Assembly (NCBI GenBank): GCA_023433305.1
Contig: JAEZCZ010000085.1
Coordinates: 1 to 28,604 of the forward strand
Reading direction: 5' to 3'
Length of the DNA: 28,604 nucleotides
DNA from: Pseudomonadota bacterium
GTDB taxonomy: Bacteria; Pseudomonadota; Alphaproteobacteria; Sphingomonadales; Sphingomonadaceae
Part shown: one piece after another, positions 15,688 to 23,960 of the stretch
Layout of the letters: every line of letters starts with the position of its first letter
How positions within the stretch are numbered: the stretch's first letter is position 1
Translations under genes and position numbers: made by a program
The notes under the pieces: generated by a model
What the model saw: only the letters and a program-made list of their open reading frames with translations
Told to the model about the DNA's origin: nothing
Databases searched by the model: none

Positions 15688-16271
15688 TTCTCGAGTTCCG
15701 CAGCGACATCTTCGGCGCTCTTTTCGACCGGCAGCAGCGCGAGCGGCTTGCCATCGCGGTCCATCAGGTAGGCGGCGCGGCTGTGGTCCATCAGGTAGCC
15801 GCCGGCTTCGGACACTTCGCCCTTGCCGTAATAGACCGCGAAGGCCTTGGCAGCCTTGTCGATCTGCTCGGGCGTTCCGGTGAGTCCGACAAGATCGTCC
15901 GAGAAGGCCGAGGTGAACTCACCGACCACCTCGGGCGTGTCCCGGGCCGGATCGATGGTGATGAAAATCGGCTGCAACTCGGCGGCGAGGTCCGGCTCCG
16001 CCTGCTTGAACTGGTCGTAGCCGCGCATCATCCGCTGGACGTCCAGCGGGCAGACGTCGGGGCAATAGGCGTAGCCGAAATAGACCATGCGGTACTTGCC
16101 GTCGAAATCACCCCACCGCACCGTCTCTCGGCTGCTGTTCACCAGCTCGAACGGGCCGCCGATGGCGGCACCGGCAAGCGGCGGTTCTTCGGCCGGGGCG
16201 CCGCTGCATCCCGCGCTGATCAAAGTGAGAGGGAGCAGGGCGGCGAGAAAATGGTTACGAACCGTGGACAT
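15675..16271 (-). CDS. SCO1/SenC-family copper chaperone lipoprotein
   Basis: About 198 residues: a lipoprotein signal ending ISAGC (C22), then a thioredoxin-like fold with the copper-binding CPDVC (C70, C74) and the distal histidine in LMDHSRAAYLMD (H163). SCO proteins deliver copper to, or reduce, the CuA centre of cytochrome c oxidase in the periplasm. I chose the ATG at 16269-16271, with GGGA four bases upstream; an ATG at 16286 would add five residues. It is divergent from the ankyrin gene. The SCO-YcgN-YgjP run suggests co-expression, not necessarily shared function. Confidence 0.92.
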   Translation of the reverse strand: MSTVRNHFLAALLPLTLISAGCSGAPAEEPPLAGAAIGGPFELVNSSRETVRWGDFDGKYRMVYFGYAYCPDVCPLDVQRMMRGYDQFKQAEPDLAAELQPIFITIDPARDTPEVVGEFTSAFSDDLVGLTGTPEQIDKAAKAFAVYYGKGEVSEAGGYLMDHSRAAYLMDRDGKPLALLPVEKSAEDVAAELEKWVS

Positions 16272-16367
16272 GGCGTCCCGGTTCATGCTCTGCTAACGGC
16301 CAGGCGGCAAGGCCGGAGTCCGGCCGACGGGCTCCTGTCCGCAGGTTTTCGACGAGGAGAGACGGTA

Positions 16368-16994
16368 GTGTTCGGGGGTACGGCTCGCAGGATCGCTCTG
16401 GCCACCGCTATGGCGGCCGGATTGTCGCTTGGAGCACCCGCTGCGGCGCAGACTTATTCTGACGGCTACCTGTTCCTCAAGGCCATCCAGGACAAGGACG
16501 TTCAGAAGGCCGACGAGCTGCTCGGCAAGCCCGGCTCCACCCTGATCAACTCGCGCGATCTCACCACCGGCAAGAGCGGCCTGCATATCGCGGCGGAGCG
16601 ACGCGACGTGGTGTGGCTGGTATACCTGCTCAACCGTGGCGCCAATCCGAACATAGCCGACCGCCGGGGGGTGACGCCGCTAATGCGCGCCAGCCAGCTC
16701 GGCTTCTATGAAGGCCTCCAGCACCTCGTTACGGCCGGCGCGCGGGTGGACATCGCGAACTCCACCGGTGAGACGCCGCTGATCCTGGCGGTGCACCGTC
16801 GCGACACGGCCATGATGCGGGTTCTGCTGAAGGCCGGCGCGAATCCCGACCGCACCGACAATTCGGGCCGATCCGCGCGCGACTATGCTGCCCTCGAAGG
16901 CAAGGACAGCTTGGTCATGGCGGAGATTACGCGCAGCGACGCCGAGGGTAACCGGGGCGAGGCGGACGGCCCCGTTTACGGGCCGAGCTTCTGA
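16368..16994 (+). CDS. Exported ankyrin-repeat protein
   Basis: About 208 residues starting at GTG 16368 with GAGGAGA seven bases upstream. A signal peptide (about 1-28, ending PAAAQ) directs it to the periplasm. Four ankyrin-type repeats follow at about 60-190 (SGLHIAAERRDVVWLVYLLNRGANPN, GVTPLMRASQLG, GETPLILAVHRRD, and a last degenerate one). The frame runs open back to 15783 across the SCO gene, but that part is antisense shadow. The stop overlaps the COQ9 ATG by one base. Periplasmic ankyrin proteins are protein-binding scaffolds; the partner is unknown. Confidence 0.85.
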   Translation: MFGGTARRIALATAMAAGLSLGAPAAAQTYSDGYLFLKAIQDKDVQKADELLGKPGSTLINSRDLTTGKSGLHIAAERRDVVWLVYLLNRGANPNIADRRGVTPLMRASQLGFYEGLQHLVTAGARVDIANSTGETPLILAVHRRDTAMMRVLLKAGANPDRTDNSGRSARDYAALEGKDSLVMAEITRSDAEGNRGEADGPVYGPSF

Positions 16995-17644
16995 TGCATG
17001 ACGACCGCACGCTCGATGAGTTGAGGATCGTCCTCGCGCCGGAGATTGCCCGCGCGGCGGTGTTCGACGGTTGGACTGACCAGGCACTGTGTCAGGCGGC
17101 GGCGCTCGCCGGGGTGGACACCTCGATCGCTCGTCTCGCCTTTCCGGGCGGGGCGATGGACATGATCTGCGCCTGGATCGACTCGACCGATGCGCGGATG
17201 AAGGCCGCCTTTGCCGACGGGCACCTGGCGAGCCTCAAGGTACGCGACCGCATCCGGACGCTGCTGCTGTTCCGGCTCGACGCGATCGCGGGCATGGAAG
17301 AAGCGTTGCGCCGGGCGCTGGCGATCCAGGCCATGCCGCAGAATCTGCCGCGCACGCTGCGGATCGGCTGGAACAGCGCCGACCTGATGTGGCGGCTCGC
17401 CGGGGATACAGCGACCGACTACAACCACTATACCAAGCGCGCGCTCCTGGCGGGGATATACACGGGGACGCTGGCGGTGTTCCTGGACGATTCCAGCGAA
17501 GACAAGGCCGAGACTCGCGCTTTCCTCGACCGGCGGATCGAAAACGTGATGCAATTCGAGAAGAGCAAGGCGCAATTCCTGAGCAACCGGGAGGGTTTCG
17601 ACGTCGCACGCTTTCTCGGGCGGCTGCGCTATCCAGCACGCTGA
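16994..17644 (+). CDS. COQ9-family protein (ubiquinone biosynthesis)
   Basis: 216 residues of the COQ9 type, with a TetR-like helical N-terminal half and the conserved FPGGAMDMICAWID and NSADLMWRLAGDTATDYNHYTKRALLAGIYTGTL segments. COQ9 binds lipid and helps the hydroxylation and deamination steps of ubiquinone synthesis with COQ7. Found in alphaproteobacteria and mitochondria, it supports the taxonomic placement. The start ATG shares its A with the ankyrin stop (TGATG), so they are translationally coupled. Confidence 0.92.
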   Translation: MHDDRTLDELRIVLAPEIARAAVFDGWTDQALCQAAALAGVDTSIARLAFPGGAMDMICAWIDSTDARMKAAFADGHLASLKVRDRIRTLLLFRLDAIAGMEEALRRALAIQAMPQNLPRTLRIGWNSADLMWRLAGDTATDYNHYTKRALLAGIYTGTLAVFLDDSSEDKAETRAFLDRRIENVMQFEKSKAQFLSNREGFDVARFLGRLRYPAR

Positions 17645-17674
17645 TCCGCCGAAGGTCCGCAGACGATTTGTTTA

Positions 17675-17693
17675 ATGCGAACCAGTTGCAATT
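17675..17693 (+). promoter_or_regulatory. Candidate Fur operator upstream of feoAB
   Basis: ATGCGAACCAGTTGCAATT resembles the TGCGAA-N-ATTCGCA type of alphaproteobacterial Fur/iron-box, with imperfect dyad symmetry (TGCnA...TnGCA). It lies in the AT-rich 76-base gap before feoA, between a possible -35 (TTGTTT, 17668-17673) and a weak -10. Iron repression of feoAB is the usual expectation. Confidence 0.35.
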
Positions 17694-17744
17694 AGTGCCG
17701 GGCTCTGGCACGGCCGTCGGGTGCTTTCACCTGTGACTTCCGAG

Positions 17745-17984
17745 ATGACACTCGACTCGCTGGCCCCGTTGCGCCGCGCGGAAATCGTTTCGATCGATTG
17801 GGAATCGCTTGCCCCCGATGAGGCGAAACGCTTGCGCGCCCTTGGCATCGACGAGGGTGCGCGAGTTGCTGTCGCGCATCGCGGCATCTTCGCAGGCAGA
17901 GATCCGATTGCGATCGAGATCGGACGTATGACCGTGGCAATCCGGCGCTCGCATGCACGGGCGATGCGGGTCAGAGAGTTATGA
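17745..17984 (+). CDS. feoA: Ferrous iron transport protein A
   Basis: About 79 residues forming an SH3-like FeoA domain: LDSLAPLRRAEIVSIDW, then RLRALGIDEGARVAVAHRG and RMTVAIRRSHARAMRV, matching the fold's loop and strand pattern. FeoA interacts with the FeoB G domain or membrane part in Fe(II) uptake. A longer frame starts at GTG 17721; neither start has a good ribosome site, so I prefer ATG 17745, close to the domain's start. The stop overlaps the feoB ATG by four bases (ATGA). Confidence 0.88.
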   Translation: MTLDSLAPLRRAEIVSIDWESLAPDEAKRLRALGIDEGARVAVAHRGIFAGRDPIAIEIGRMTVAIRRSHARAMRVREL

Positions 17985-19834
17985 CCCGGCTGCGGACCGC
18001 CGCGCTCGTCGGCAATCCGAATTCCGGCAAGAGTGCACTTTTCAACGCCCTGACCGGCGCGCGGCAGAAGATTGCCAACTACCCTGGGGTGACGGTCGAA
18101 CGGAAAGCCGGGAGGATGATCCTGCCTTCCGGCGAGCCGGTCGAACTGGTGGACCTGCCGGGCAGCTATGCCCTCGACGCCTCGAGCCCCGATGAAGAAG
18201 TGACCCGGCGCGTGATTCTCGGCGAATTCGCGGGCGAAGCGATTCCCGACGTTCTCATTGTCGTGCTCGACGCCGCCAACCTCGAGCAGCACCTGGTCTT
18301 CGCGCAGGAGCTGATCGAGCTCGGCCGTCCCGTCGTGGTCGCGCTCAATATGGTCGATCTCGCGGAGCGCGACGGCCTGGCGCTCGATCCGGCGGCGCTG
18401 TCGCGCTCGCTCGGCGTGCCGGTCGTTCCCACCGTCGCCGTGCGCAAACGCGGCCTCGATGCGCTGACGGCTGCGATCTCGGAGGCGGGCACGCATATCG
18501 GCGAGGACATGCGCTCGCGCCCCCACCAGCATCTGACGCTGCCCGAGCGGAGGCTCGCCGCGCGCCACATGGCCGACGGGGCGATCGTGAGCGAAACCTC
18601 GCGGCATCGGCTGCACGCGCGGCTCGACAAGATTCTGCTCCACCCGTGGATGGGGCCGCCGATCCTGTTCGCGCTGCTTTTCGTGATGTTTCAGGCCGTG
18701 TTCGCCTGGGCCACGCCCTTCGCCGATGCGCTCGACGCGGGCGTCACCGGCCTGATCGAGCTCGCCAACGCCAACATGCCGGCGGGATTCGCCACCGACT
18801 TGCTGACGCAGGGCATCCTCGCCGGCGTCGGCTCGGTGATCGTGTTCCTGCCCCAGATCGTGATCCTGTTCGCCTTCATCCTGTTCATGGAGCAATCGGG
18901 CTACATGGCGCGGGCGGCCTTCATCATGGACCGCATGATGGCCGCCGTGGGGCTTTCCGGCCGAAGCTTCATCCCGCTGCTGTCGAGCTTTGCATGCGCG
19001 ATCCCCGGCATCATGGCGACGCGCGCCATTGCTGACCCGAAAGACCGACTGACCACGATCTTGATCGCGCCGCTGATGACCTGCTCCGCGCGCCTGCCGG
19101 TCTATGCCGTGATCATCGGCGCGTTCATCCCGGCGACCACGGTGGGCTGGGGCGTCGGATTGCAGGGCCTGGTGCTGTTCGCGCTCTATATCGCCGGTAT
19201 TCTCGGCGCGATGGCGGCCGCGCTGGTGCTTCGCCGCACGGTGACGAGGGGATCGGCGGGCGGTTTCATCATGGAGATGCCGAAGTATCAGCTACCGACG
19301 CTGCGCGATCTCGGCATCGGGCTGTGGCAGCGTGCCTGGGTATTCCTGCGGCGCGCCGGAACGATCATCTTCACCGTCACCGTCGTGCTGTGGCTGCTGC
19401 TGAGTTTTCCGAAGGCCGGCCCGGGGGAAAGCCAGTCCGAAGCGAGCATCGCCGGCCATATCGCGAGCGGCATCGAAGTCGTGGTAGAGCCGATCGGGTT
19501 CAATCACGAGATCGCGCTCGCCCTCGTTCCCGCCATGGCGGCGCGCGAGGTGGCGGTGTCCTCGCTCGCCACGACATATGCGATCAATGCCGATGACGAG
19601 GAAGTGGCTGCGCAAGGGCTCATTCCCAAGCTCCAGGCGAGCTGGACGCTTCCGACCGCGCTTGCGTTCCTCGCGTGGTTCGTCTTCGCTCCGCAATGCC
19701 TCTCGACCATTGCCGTCACGCGCCGCGAGACGAATGGGTGGAAATGGCCGCTTTTCATGTTGGCCTACCTCTTCGCGCTCGCCTACATCTTCGCGGGAAT
19801 CACATATTGGAGCGCGGTCGCGCTCGGTCTCTAG
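17981..19834 (+). CDS. feoB: Ferrous iron transporter B (GTPase-coupled)
   Basis: 617 residues, shorter than the E. coli protein (773) but normal for alphaproteobacteria. The N-terminal G domain has G1 GNPNSGKS (11-18), G2 around PGVTVE (35-40), G3 DLPG (58-61) and G4 NMVD (123-126). A membrane domain follows with paired Gate modules, including CSARLPVYAVIIGAFIP in the first half and ALVPAMAAREVAVSSLATTY in the second. It is the inner-membrane Fe(II) permease. It is coupled to feoA by an ATGA overlap. No FeoC gene follows; ssb is the next gene. Confidence 0.96.
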   Translation: MTRLRTAALVGNPNSGKSALFNALTGARQKIANYPGVTVERKAGRMILPSGEPVELVDLPGSYALDASSPDEEVTRRVILGEFAGEAIPDVLIVVLDAANLEQHLVFAQELIELGRPVVVALNMVDLAERDGLALDPAALSRSLGVPVVPTVAVRKRGLDALTAAISEAGTHIGEDMRSRPHQHLTLPERRLAARHMADGAIVSETSRHRLHARLDKILLHPWMGPPILFALLFVMFQAVFAWATPFADALDAGVTGLIELANANMPAGFATDLLTQGILAGVGSVIVFLPQIVILFAFILFMEQSGYMARAAFIMDRMMAAVGLSGRSFIPLLSSFACAIPGIMATRAIADPKDRLTTILIAPLMTCSARLPVYAVIIGAFIPATTVGWGVGLQGLVLFALYIAGILGAMAAALVLRRTVTRGSAGGFIMEMPKYQLPTLRDLGIGLWQRAWVFLRRAGTIIFTVTVVLWLLLSFPKAGPGESQSEASIAGHIASGIEVVVEPIGFNHEIALALVPAMAAREVAVSSLATTYAINADDEEVAAQGLIPKLQASWTLPTALAFLAWFVFAPQCLSTIAVTRRETNGWKWPLFMLAYLFALAYIFAGITYWSAVALGL

Positions 19835-19852
19835 CGAGGATGGCGGGAACAC

Positions 19853-20371
19853 ATGGCAGGCAGCGTCAACAAGGTCATCCTGATCGGCAACCTCGGCCAG
19901 GACCCGGAAGTGAAGAGCTTCCAGAACGGCGGCCGCATCGCCAACCTGCGCATCGCCACGTCCGAATCCTGGAAGGACCGCCAGACCGGCGAGCGTAAGG
20001 AGCGGACCGAGTGGCACACCGTCGTGCTGCAGTCCGAAGGGCTAGTTGGCGTGGCGGAGCGCTATCTGCGCAAGGGCAGCAAGGTTTACATCGAAGGCCA
20101 GCTCCGCACCCGCAAGTGGCAGGACGCGTCGGGCAACGACCGCTATACGACGGAAGTCTCGGTCGGCGGGATCGGCGGGGTGATGACCATGCTCGACGGT
20201 GCGCCGGGCGGCGGTGGTGGCGGGGGCCAGCGCGGCGGCGGTGGCGACTGGAACCAGGGCGGAGGTTCATCGGGCGGGTCCGGCGGCGGGTCGAACTGGA
20301 ACCAGGGCGGCGGTTCGCAAGGCGGCGGCTCGAACTTCGGCGACGATCTCGACGACGATATTCCGTTCTGA
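19853..20371 (+). CDS. ssb: Single-stranded DNA-binding protein
   Basis: 172 residues: an OB-fold (about 1-110, AGSVNKVILIGNLGQDPEVK and NLRIATSESWKD) followed by a Gly-rich linker (about 113-160, with two near-identical SNWNQGGGS repeats) and the acidic tip DDDIPF that recruits repair and replication partners. It coats ssDNA in replication, recombination and repair. It begins 18 bases after feoB. The Gly-rich linker is GC-rich and repetitive, so small length differences there would be unsurprising. Confidence 0.97.
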   Translation: MAGSVNKVILIGNLGQDPEVKSFQNGGRIANLRIATSESWKDRQTGERKERTEWHTVVLQSEGLVGVAERYLRKGSKVYIEGQLRTRKWQDASGNDRYTTEVSVGGIGGVMTMLDGAPGGGGGGGQRGGGGDWNQGGGSSGGSGGGSNWNQGGGSQGGGSNFGDDLDDDIPF

Positions 20372-20420
20372 GCGCCGGAGCTCTCGAGACGATCGGAGTT
20401 GGTGCGACGCGCCGGCCCGG

Positions 20421-20927
20421 TCAGACTTTCTTCAGTGCCGCCAGGGCCGCGAAAGGCCCGTTGGCCGTTTCGTCGCTGAGGCCGACTTCCTTGCGGACGC
20501 GGTCGGCTTGCGGGCCGGTCGCGTAAGGATCGATCGCCAGCGCCAGGCTCTGGGCGACGGCTTCGCCGAGATCGATGGTGTGGCCTTCGAAGGGGATCTC
20601 GTCGAGGTCGTCTTCTTCGAGCTCGAGCTCTTCCTCGTCGATGGTGCGCGCGGGCACGAAGCGAAAGGCGAGCGGTTCGTCGATGCGGACCGGGAGGTCT
20701 TCGCCCGAGACCGCGCAGCTTTGCACGATCGCGGCGGTAAGCCGGCCGCTGGCCGCGAGCGCCTCGTCCTTGCGCTCGAACCGGACGGTTGCCTGTAGCT
20801 GCTGGACGGCGACGATCCCGAAGCGCCGCGCGAGCGCGTCGCGTTCGCTAGCGTTCGCCTCGATCGAGACCGACGCGGTCGTGACCTGGCGCTCGTCGAC
20901 CGGGCGAGAGAATTCGGGGGCGCTCAC
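20421..20927 (-). CDS. DUF177 (YceD-like) protein
   Basis: 168 residues with the DUF177 pattern: an N-terminal variable part, SCAVSGEDLPVRIDEPLAFRFVP in the middle (C near 72 of the characteristic C-x-R-C-L region reduced to one C) and an acidic stretch EEELELEEDDLDEIPFEGHTIDLGEAVAQSLALAIDPY. DUF177 proteins are linked to 23S rRNA/ribosomal large-subunit metabolism and normally lie before rpmF. Here rpmF does not follow; the gene instead overlaps the bc1 chaperone gene by four bases (ATGA). It ends convergent to ssb. Confidence 0.88.
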   Translation of the reverse strand: MSAPEFSRPVDERQVTTASVSIEANASERDALARRFGIVAVQQLQATVRFERKDEALAASGRLTAAIVQSCAVSGEDLPVRIDEPLAFRFVPARTIDEEELELEEDDLDEIPFEGHTIDLGEAVAQSLALAIDPYATGPQADRVRKEVGLSDETANGPFAALAALKKV

Positions 20928-21457
20928 AGCTCGATGGCCCCTGCGAGGACGGCCTTGTCGTCGAGCCGCGCCAGCTTGTCCGCGAAGGCGCGCAGGCGGC
21001 GAGCCAAGGATGCGGCGACGTGGCCGTCGCGCATCGTGACGTTGCGCTCGAGCGCGGCTTCGAACGCGGCGGGGGCGGGGTTGGCGAGGGTTTCGCGGAA
21101 CGCGCCGATGCGGCCGCCGAGCACGGCCATCAGCTTGCCCATGTGCTTGCCGACGACCATGTCCCCCACGCCCGTCTCGCGAAGCTGCGAGTCCATGTCG
21201 GCGACGAACAACTCGGTTAGCAGCGCGGTATCGCGGGCGAGGTCGTCTTGCTCGAGCCGCAGCATGACCAGCGCGAGAATCGCGGCGATCATGTCGAAGC
21301 GCCCGGCGACGGTGTCGGCCACGCCGTCGTCGCGGTAGAACGCGGGCTCACGCGAGAGCTCGACCACGCGATGCCACAGCGGCCGCAACGCCTCGCGCGG
21401 ATCGGGCTCTGACTTGAACAGGCGTTGGAGCAAGGACACGGCGGCGCGGCTTTCCAT
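20924..21457 (-). CDS. Ubiquinol-cytochrome c chaperone (CBP3/UQCC1-like)
   Basis: 177 residues matching the bacterial ubiquinol-cytochrome c chaperone family: an all-helical protein with REPAFYRDDGVADTVAGRFDMIAAILALVMLRLEQ and the following ELFVADMDSQLRETGVGDMVVGKHMGKLMAVLGGR. Mitochondrial homologues (Cbp3) help assemble cytochrome b of the bc1 complex. It is divergent from bamE and translationally coupled to the downstream DUF177 gene. It is a good marker of an alphaproteobacterium. Confidence 0.9.
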   Translation of the reverse strand: MESRAAVSLLQRLFKSEPDPREALRPLWHRVVELSREPAFYRDDGVADTVAGRFDMIAAILALVMLRLEQDDLARDTALLTELFVADMDSQLRETGVGDMVVGKHMGKLMAVLGGRIGAFRETLANPAPAAFEAALERNVTMRDGHVAASLARRLRAFADKLARLDDKAVLAGAIEL

Positions 21458-21560
21458 TCAGCGGGTATTCAATGCGGCGGCGGCACCCGCCATTGCACGG
21501 CGGCGCGCCAGCCCGTAAGGCTCGCCCGCGATATAGGCGCGAAGGCGGAGAAGTCGAGGA

Positions 21561-22019
21561 ATGACGGGACTGACGCGCATCGGTGCGGTGCTGGGGCTGG
21601 CGATGCTGATGGCGGGTTGCAGCTCGATCACGGGCCACAAGGGCTACCTCGCCGACGAAGTGATCCTGCAATCGGTGCAGCCTGGCATCGACAACCGCCA
21701 GTCGGTGGAACGAGCGCTCGGCCAGCCGAGCTTCACCAGCCAGTTCGGCGAGCCGGTGTGGTATTACGTCTCGAGCACCACCAGCCAGCGGCCGTTCACC
21801 ACGCCGCGGATCACGGGCCACACCGTTCTTGCGGTGCGCTTCGACCAGGCCGGCAACGTCGTCGCTGCCGACCGCACGGGCCTCGAGCAGGTCGCGCGGA
21901 TCAATCCCGAGAACGACCAGACTCCGACACTCGGCAAGGAGCGCAGCTTCCTGCAGGATCTGTTCGGCAACATCGGCCAGGTCGGAGCAGCGGGCGTGGG
22001 CGGCGGAGCGGGGAGCTAA
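21561..22019 (+). CDS. bamE: Outer membrane protein assembly factor BamE
   Basis: 152-residue lipoprotein (signal ending LMAGC, C20) with the SmpA/OmlA fold: QSVQPGIDNRQSVERALGQPSFTSQFGEPVWYYVSS. BamE is an outer-membrane lipoprotein partner of BamA/BamD in beta-barrel insertion. The C-terminus carries a Gly-rich tail, typical of this group. It is divergent from the bc1 chaperone, with 103 bases between, where I see no convincing promoter hexamers. Confidence 0.93.
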   Translation: MTGLTRIGAVLGLAMLMAGCSSITGHKGYLADEVILQSVQPGIDNRQSVERALGQPSFTSQFGEPVWYYVSSTTSQRPFTTPRITGHTVLAVRFDQAGNVVAADRTGLEQVARINPENDQTPTLGKERSFLQDLFGNIGQVGAAGVGGGAGS

Positions 22020-22031
22020 GCGCGGCCAAGC

Positions 22032-22060
22032 ATTGAAGCCAAGCCGCGGCTCGCCCATAT
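22032..22060 (+). promoter_or_regulatory. Candidate sigma-32 heat-shock promoter for hslVU
   Basis: ATTGAA (22032-22037) and GCCCATAT (22053-22060) are separated by 15 bases and resemble the heat-shock pattern CTTGAA and CCCCATNT (about 5/6 and 7/8). The predicted start of transcription falls about two bases before the hslV ATG at 22068, so the transcript would be nearly leaderless. hslVU is a classic heat-shock operon. Confidence 0.4.
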
Positions 22061-22067
22061 CCCGGCC

Positions 22068-22640
22068 ATGGACGATCGACAGGCCAGCCCCAGCCATTCT
22101 TGGGGCTTAGTTCAATGGCACGGCACCACCATCATCGGCGTGAGCAAGGGCGGCAAGACGGTCATCGCCGGCGACGGCCAGGTGTCGATGGGCAACACCG
22201 TGATGAAGCCCAACGCGCGCAAGGTGCGGCGCATCGGTGAGGGCGGCAAGGTGATTGCCGGGTTCGCCGGCGCTACCGCCGATGCCTTCACGCTGTTCGA
22301 GCGGCTCGAGAAGAAGCTCGAGCAATATTCGGGCCAGCTCCTCCGCGCGGCGGTCGAACTCGCCAAAGACTGGCGGACCGACAAGTACCTGCGCAACCTC
22401 GAAGCGCTGATGATCGTCGCAGACAAGGACACCCTTCTGGTGCTGACCGGCAACGGCGACGTGCTCGAGCCGGAAGGTGGCATCGCCGCGATCGGATCTG
22501 GCGGCAACTATGCACTCGCCGCCGCGCGCGCTCTAAACGACTACGAAGACGATCCCGAGAAGATCGCTCGCCGCGCGATGGAAGTCGCGGCCGAGGTCTG
22601 CGTCTTCACCAACGACCGCGTGACGGTCGAAACCATCTGA
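22068..22640 (+). CDS. hslV: ATP-dependent protease subunit HslV (ClpQ)
   Basis: 190 residues. The proteasome-beta-type peptidase starts at the catalytic threonine T20 of HGTTIIGV after a 19-residue N-terminal propeptide; GDGQVSMGNTVMKPNARKVRR and FAGATADAFTLFERLE are conserved. It forms a double hexameric ring degrading unfolded proteins in complex with HslU. The propeptide is longer than in E. coli, where T1 follows Met, but common in alphaproteobacteria. hslU follows after 13 bases. Confidence 0.97.
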   Translation: MDDRQASPSHSWGLVQWHGTTIIGVSKGGKTVIAGDGQVSMGNTVMKPNARKVRRIGEGGKVIAGFAGATADAFTLFERLEKKLEQYSGQLLRAAVELAKDWRTDKYLRNLEALMIVADKDTLLVLTGNGDVLEPEGGIAAIGSGGNYALAAARALNDYEDDPEKIARRAMEVAAEVCVFTNDRVTVETI

Positions 22641-22653
22641 TCCCTGGATTGAA

Positions 22654-23949
22654 ATGAACGACCAACTGACCCCCAAGGCGATCGTCGCCGCATTGGACGA
22701 GCACATCATCGGCCAGGCCGAAGCCAAGCGCGCGGTCGCGGTAGCGCTGCGCAATCGCTGGCGGCGGCAGCAGCTCAGTTCCGAGCTGCGCGACGAGGTC
22801 ACGCCCAAGAACATCCTGATGATTGGCCCGACGGGCTGCGGCAAGACCGAGATCAGCCGGCGGCTCGCCAAGCTAGCCGATGCCCCGTTCGTGAAGGTCG
22901 AGGCGACCAAGTTCACCGAGGTCGGCTATGTGGGCCGCGACGTCGAGCAGATCGCCCGCGATCTTGCCGAGGAAGCGATCCGGCTCGAGAAGGAGCGGCG
23001 CCGCGAGGCGGTGCGCGAGGCGGCGAGCAAGGCGGCGATGGACCGGCTCTTGAAGGCGCTGGTCGGCGAGAACGCCAGCGAGGCCACGCGCGAGAGCTTC
23101 CGCCAGCGCATCGTCGAGAACGCGATGAACGAGGTCGAAGTCGAGATCGAGGTGGAGGATCATCCGCAGATGCCGTTCGACATCCCGGGCGGCGGGGCGC
23201 AGATGATCAACTTGTCGGAGATGCTTGGCAAAGCGATGGGTCGCCAGAACCTGAAGCGTCGCAAACTCAAGGTTCCCGACGCCTGGGACAAGCTGGTCGA
23301 CGAAGAAGCCGAAAAGCGCATGGACCAGGACGATGTGGCCCGCGTGGCGCTCGCCAATGCCGAAGCGAACGGGATCGTGTTCCTCGACGAGATAGACAAG
23401 ATCGCGGTCAGCGACGTGCGCGGCGGCTCGGTGAGCCGCGAGGGCGTTCAGCGCGATCTTCTGCCGCTCATCGAAGGTACTACGGTCGCCACCAAGTACG
23501 GTCCGATGAAGACAGACCACGTGCTGTTCATCGGCAGCGGGGCCTTCCACCTCGCCAAGCCAAGCGACATGTTGCCCGAGCTGCAGGGCCGCCTGCCGAT
23601 TCGCGTCGAGCTGAAGGCACTCACCGAGGAGGACTTTGTCGCGATCCTGTCGGACACGCGCGCTAACCTCGTCGAGCAGTACAAGGCTTTGATCGGCACC
23701 GAGAAGGTCACGCTCGACATCACGCCCGAGGCGATCCGCGAGATCGCGAGGATCGCAGCGCAAGTGAACGAAAGCGTCGAGAACATCGGCGCCCGCCGGC
23801 TGCAGACGGTGATGGAGAAGCTGCTCGAGGACTTGAGCTTCGAGGCCGAGGACCGCCAGGGCGAGACCGTCACGATCGACGCCGCTTACGTTCGTGAGCG
23901 TCTCTCGGACCTCGCGCAGGACGCCGATCTCAGCAAGTACGTGCTGTAG
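22654..23949 (+). CDS. hslU: ATP-dependent protease ATPase subunit HslU (ClpY)
   Basis: 431 residues. AAA+ motifs: Walker A GPTGCGKT (58-65), pore loop GYVGRD (91-96), Walker B VFLDEID (242-248) and C-terminal RRLQTVMEKLLEDLSFEA followed by the HslV-activating tail ending LSKYVL. The inserted I domain (about 110-235) is helical and charged as usual. It unfolds substrates and feeds them to HslV. It lies 13 bases after hslV and is followed 11 bases later by the DUF1737 gene, so the latter may be heat-induced with it. Confidence 0.98.
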   Translation: MNDQLTPKAIVAALDEHIIGQAEAKRAVAVALRNRWRRQQLSSELRDEVTPKNILMIGPTGCGKTEISRRLAKLADAPFVKVEATKFTEVGYVGRDVEQIARDLAEEAIRLEKERRREAVREAASKAAMDRLLKALVGENASEATRESFRQRIVENAMNEVEVEIEVEDHPQMPFDIPGGGAQMINLSEMLGKAMGRQNLKRRKLKVPDAWDKLVDEEAEKRMDQDDVARVALANAEANGIVFLDEIDKIAVSDVRGGSVSREGVQRDLLPLIEGTTVATKYGPMKTDHVLFIGSGAFHLAKPSDMLPELQGRLPIRVELKALTEEDFVAILSDTRANLVEQYKALIGTEKVTLDITPEAIREIARIAAQVNESVENIGARRLQTVMEKLLEDLSFEAEDRQGETVTIDAAYVRERLSDLAQDADLSKYVL

Positions 23950-23960
23950 GAGGGACGGGC

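Noticed and set aside
15783..16367. N-terminal extension of the ankyrin protein over the SCO gene.
   Set aside because: The extension is antisense to SCO, and a GTG with a good ribosome site at 16368 starts a clean signal peptide.
20199..20340. Repeat-rich tract in ssb considered as a possible mobile or CRISPR-like repeat.
   Set aside because: It encodes the normal Gly-rich linker of SSB; repeats are in-frame with no spacer structure.
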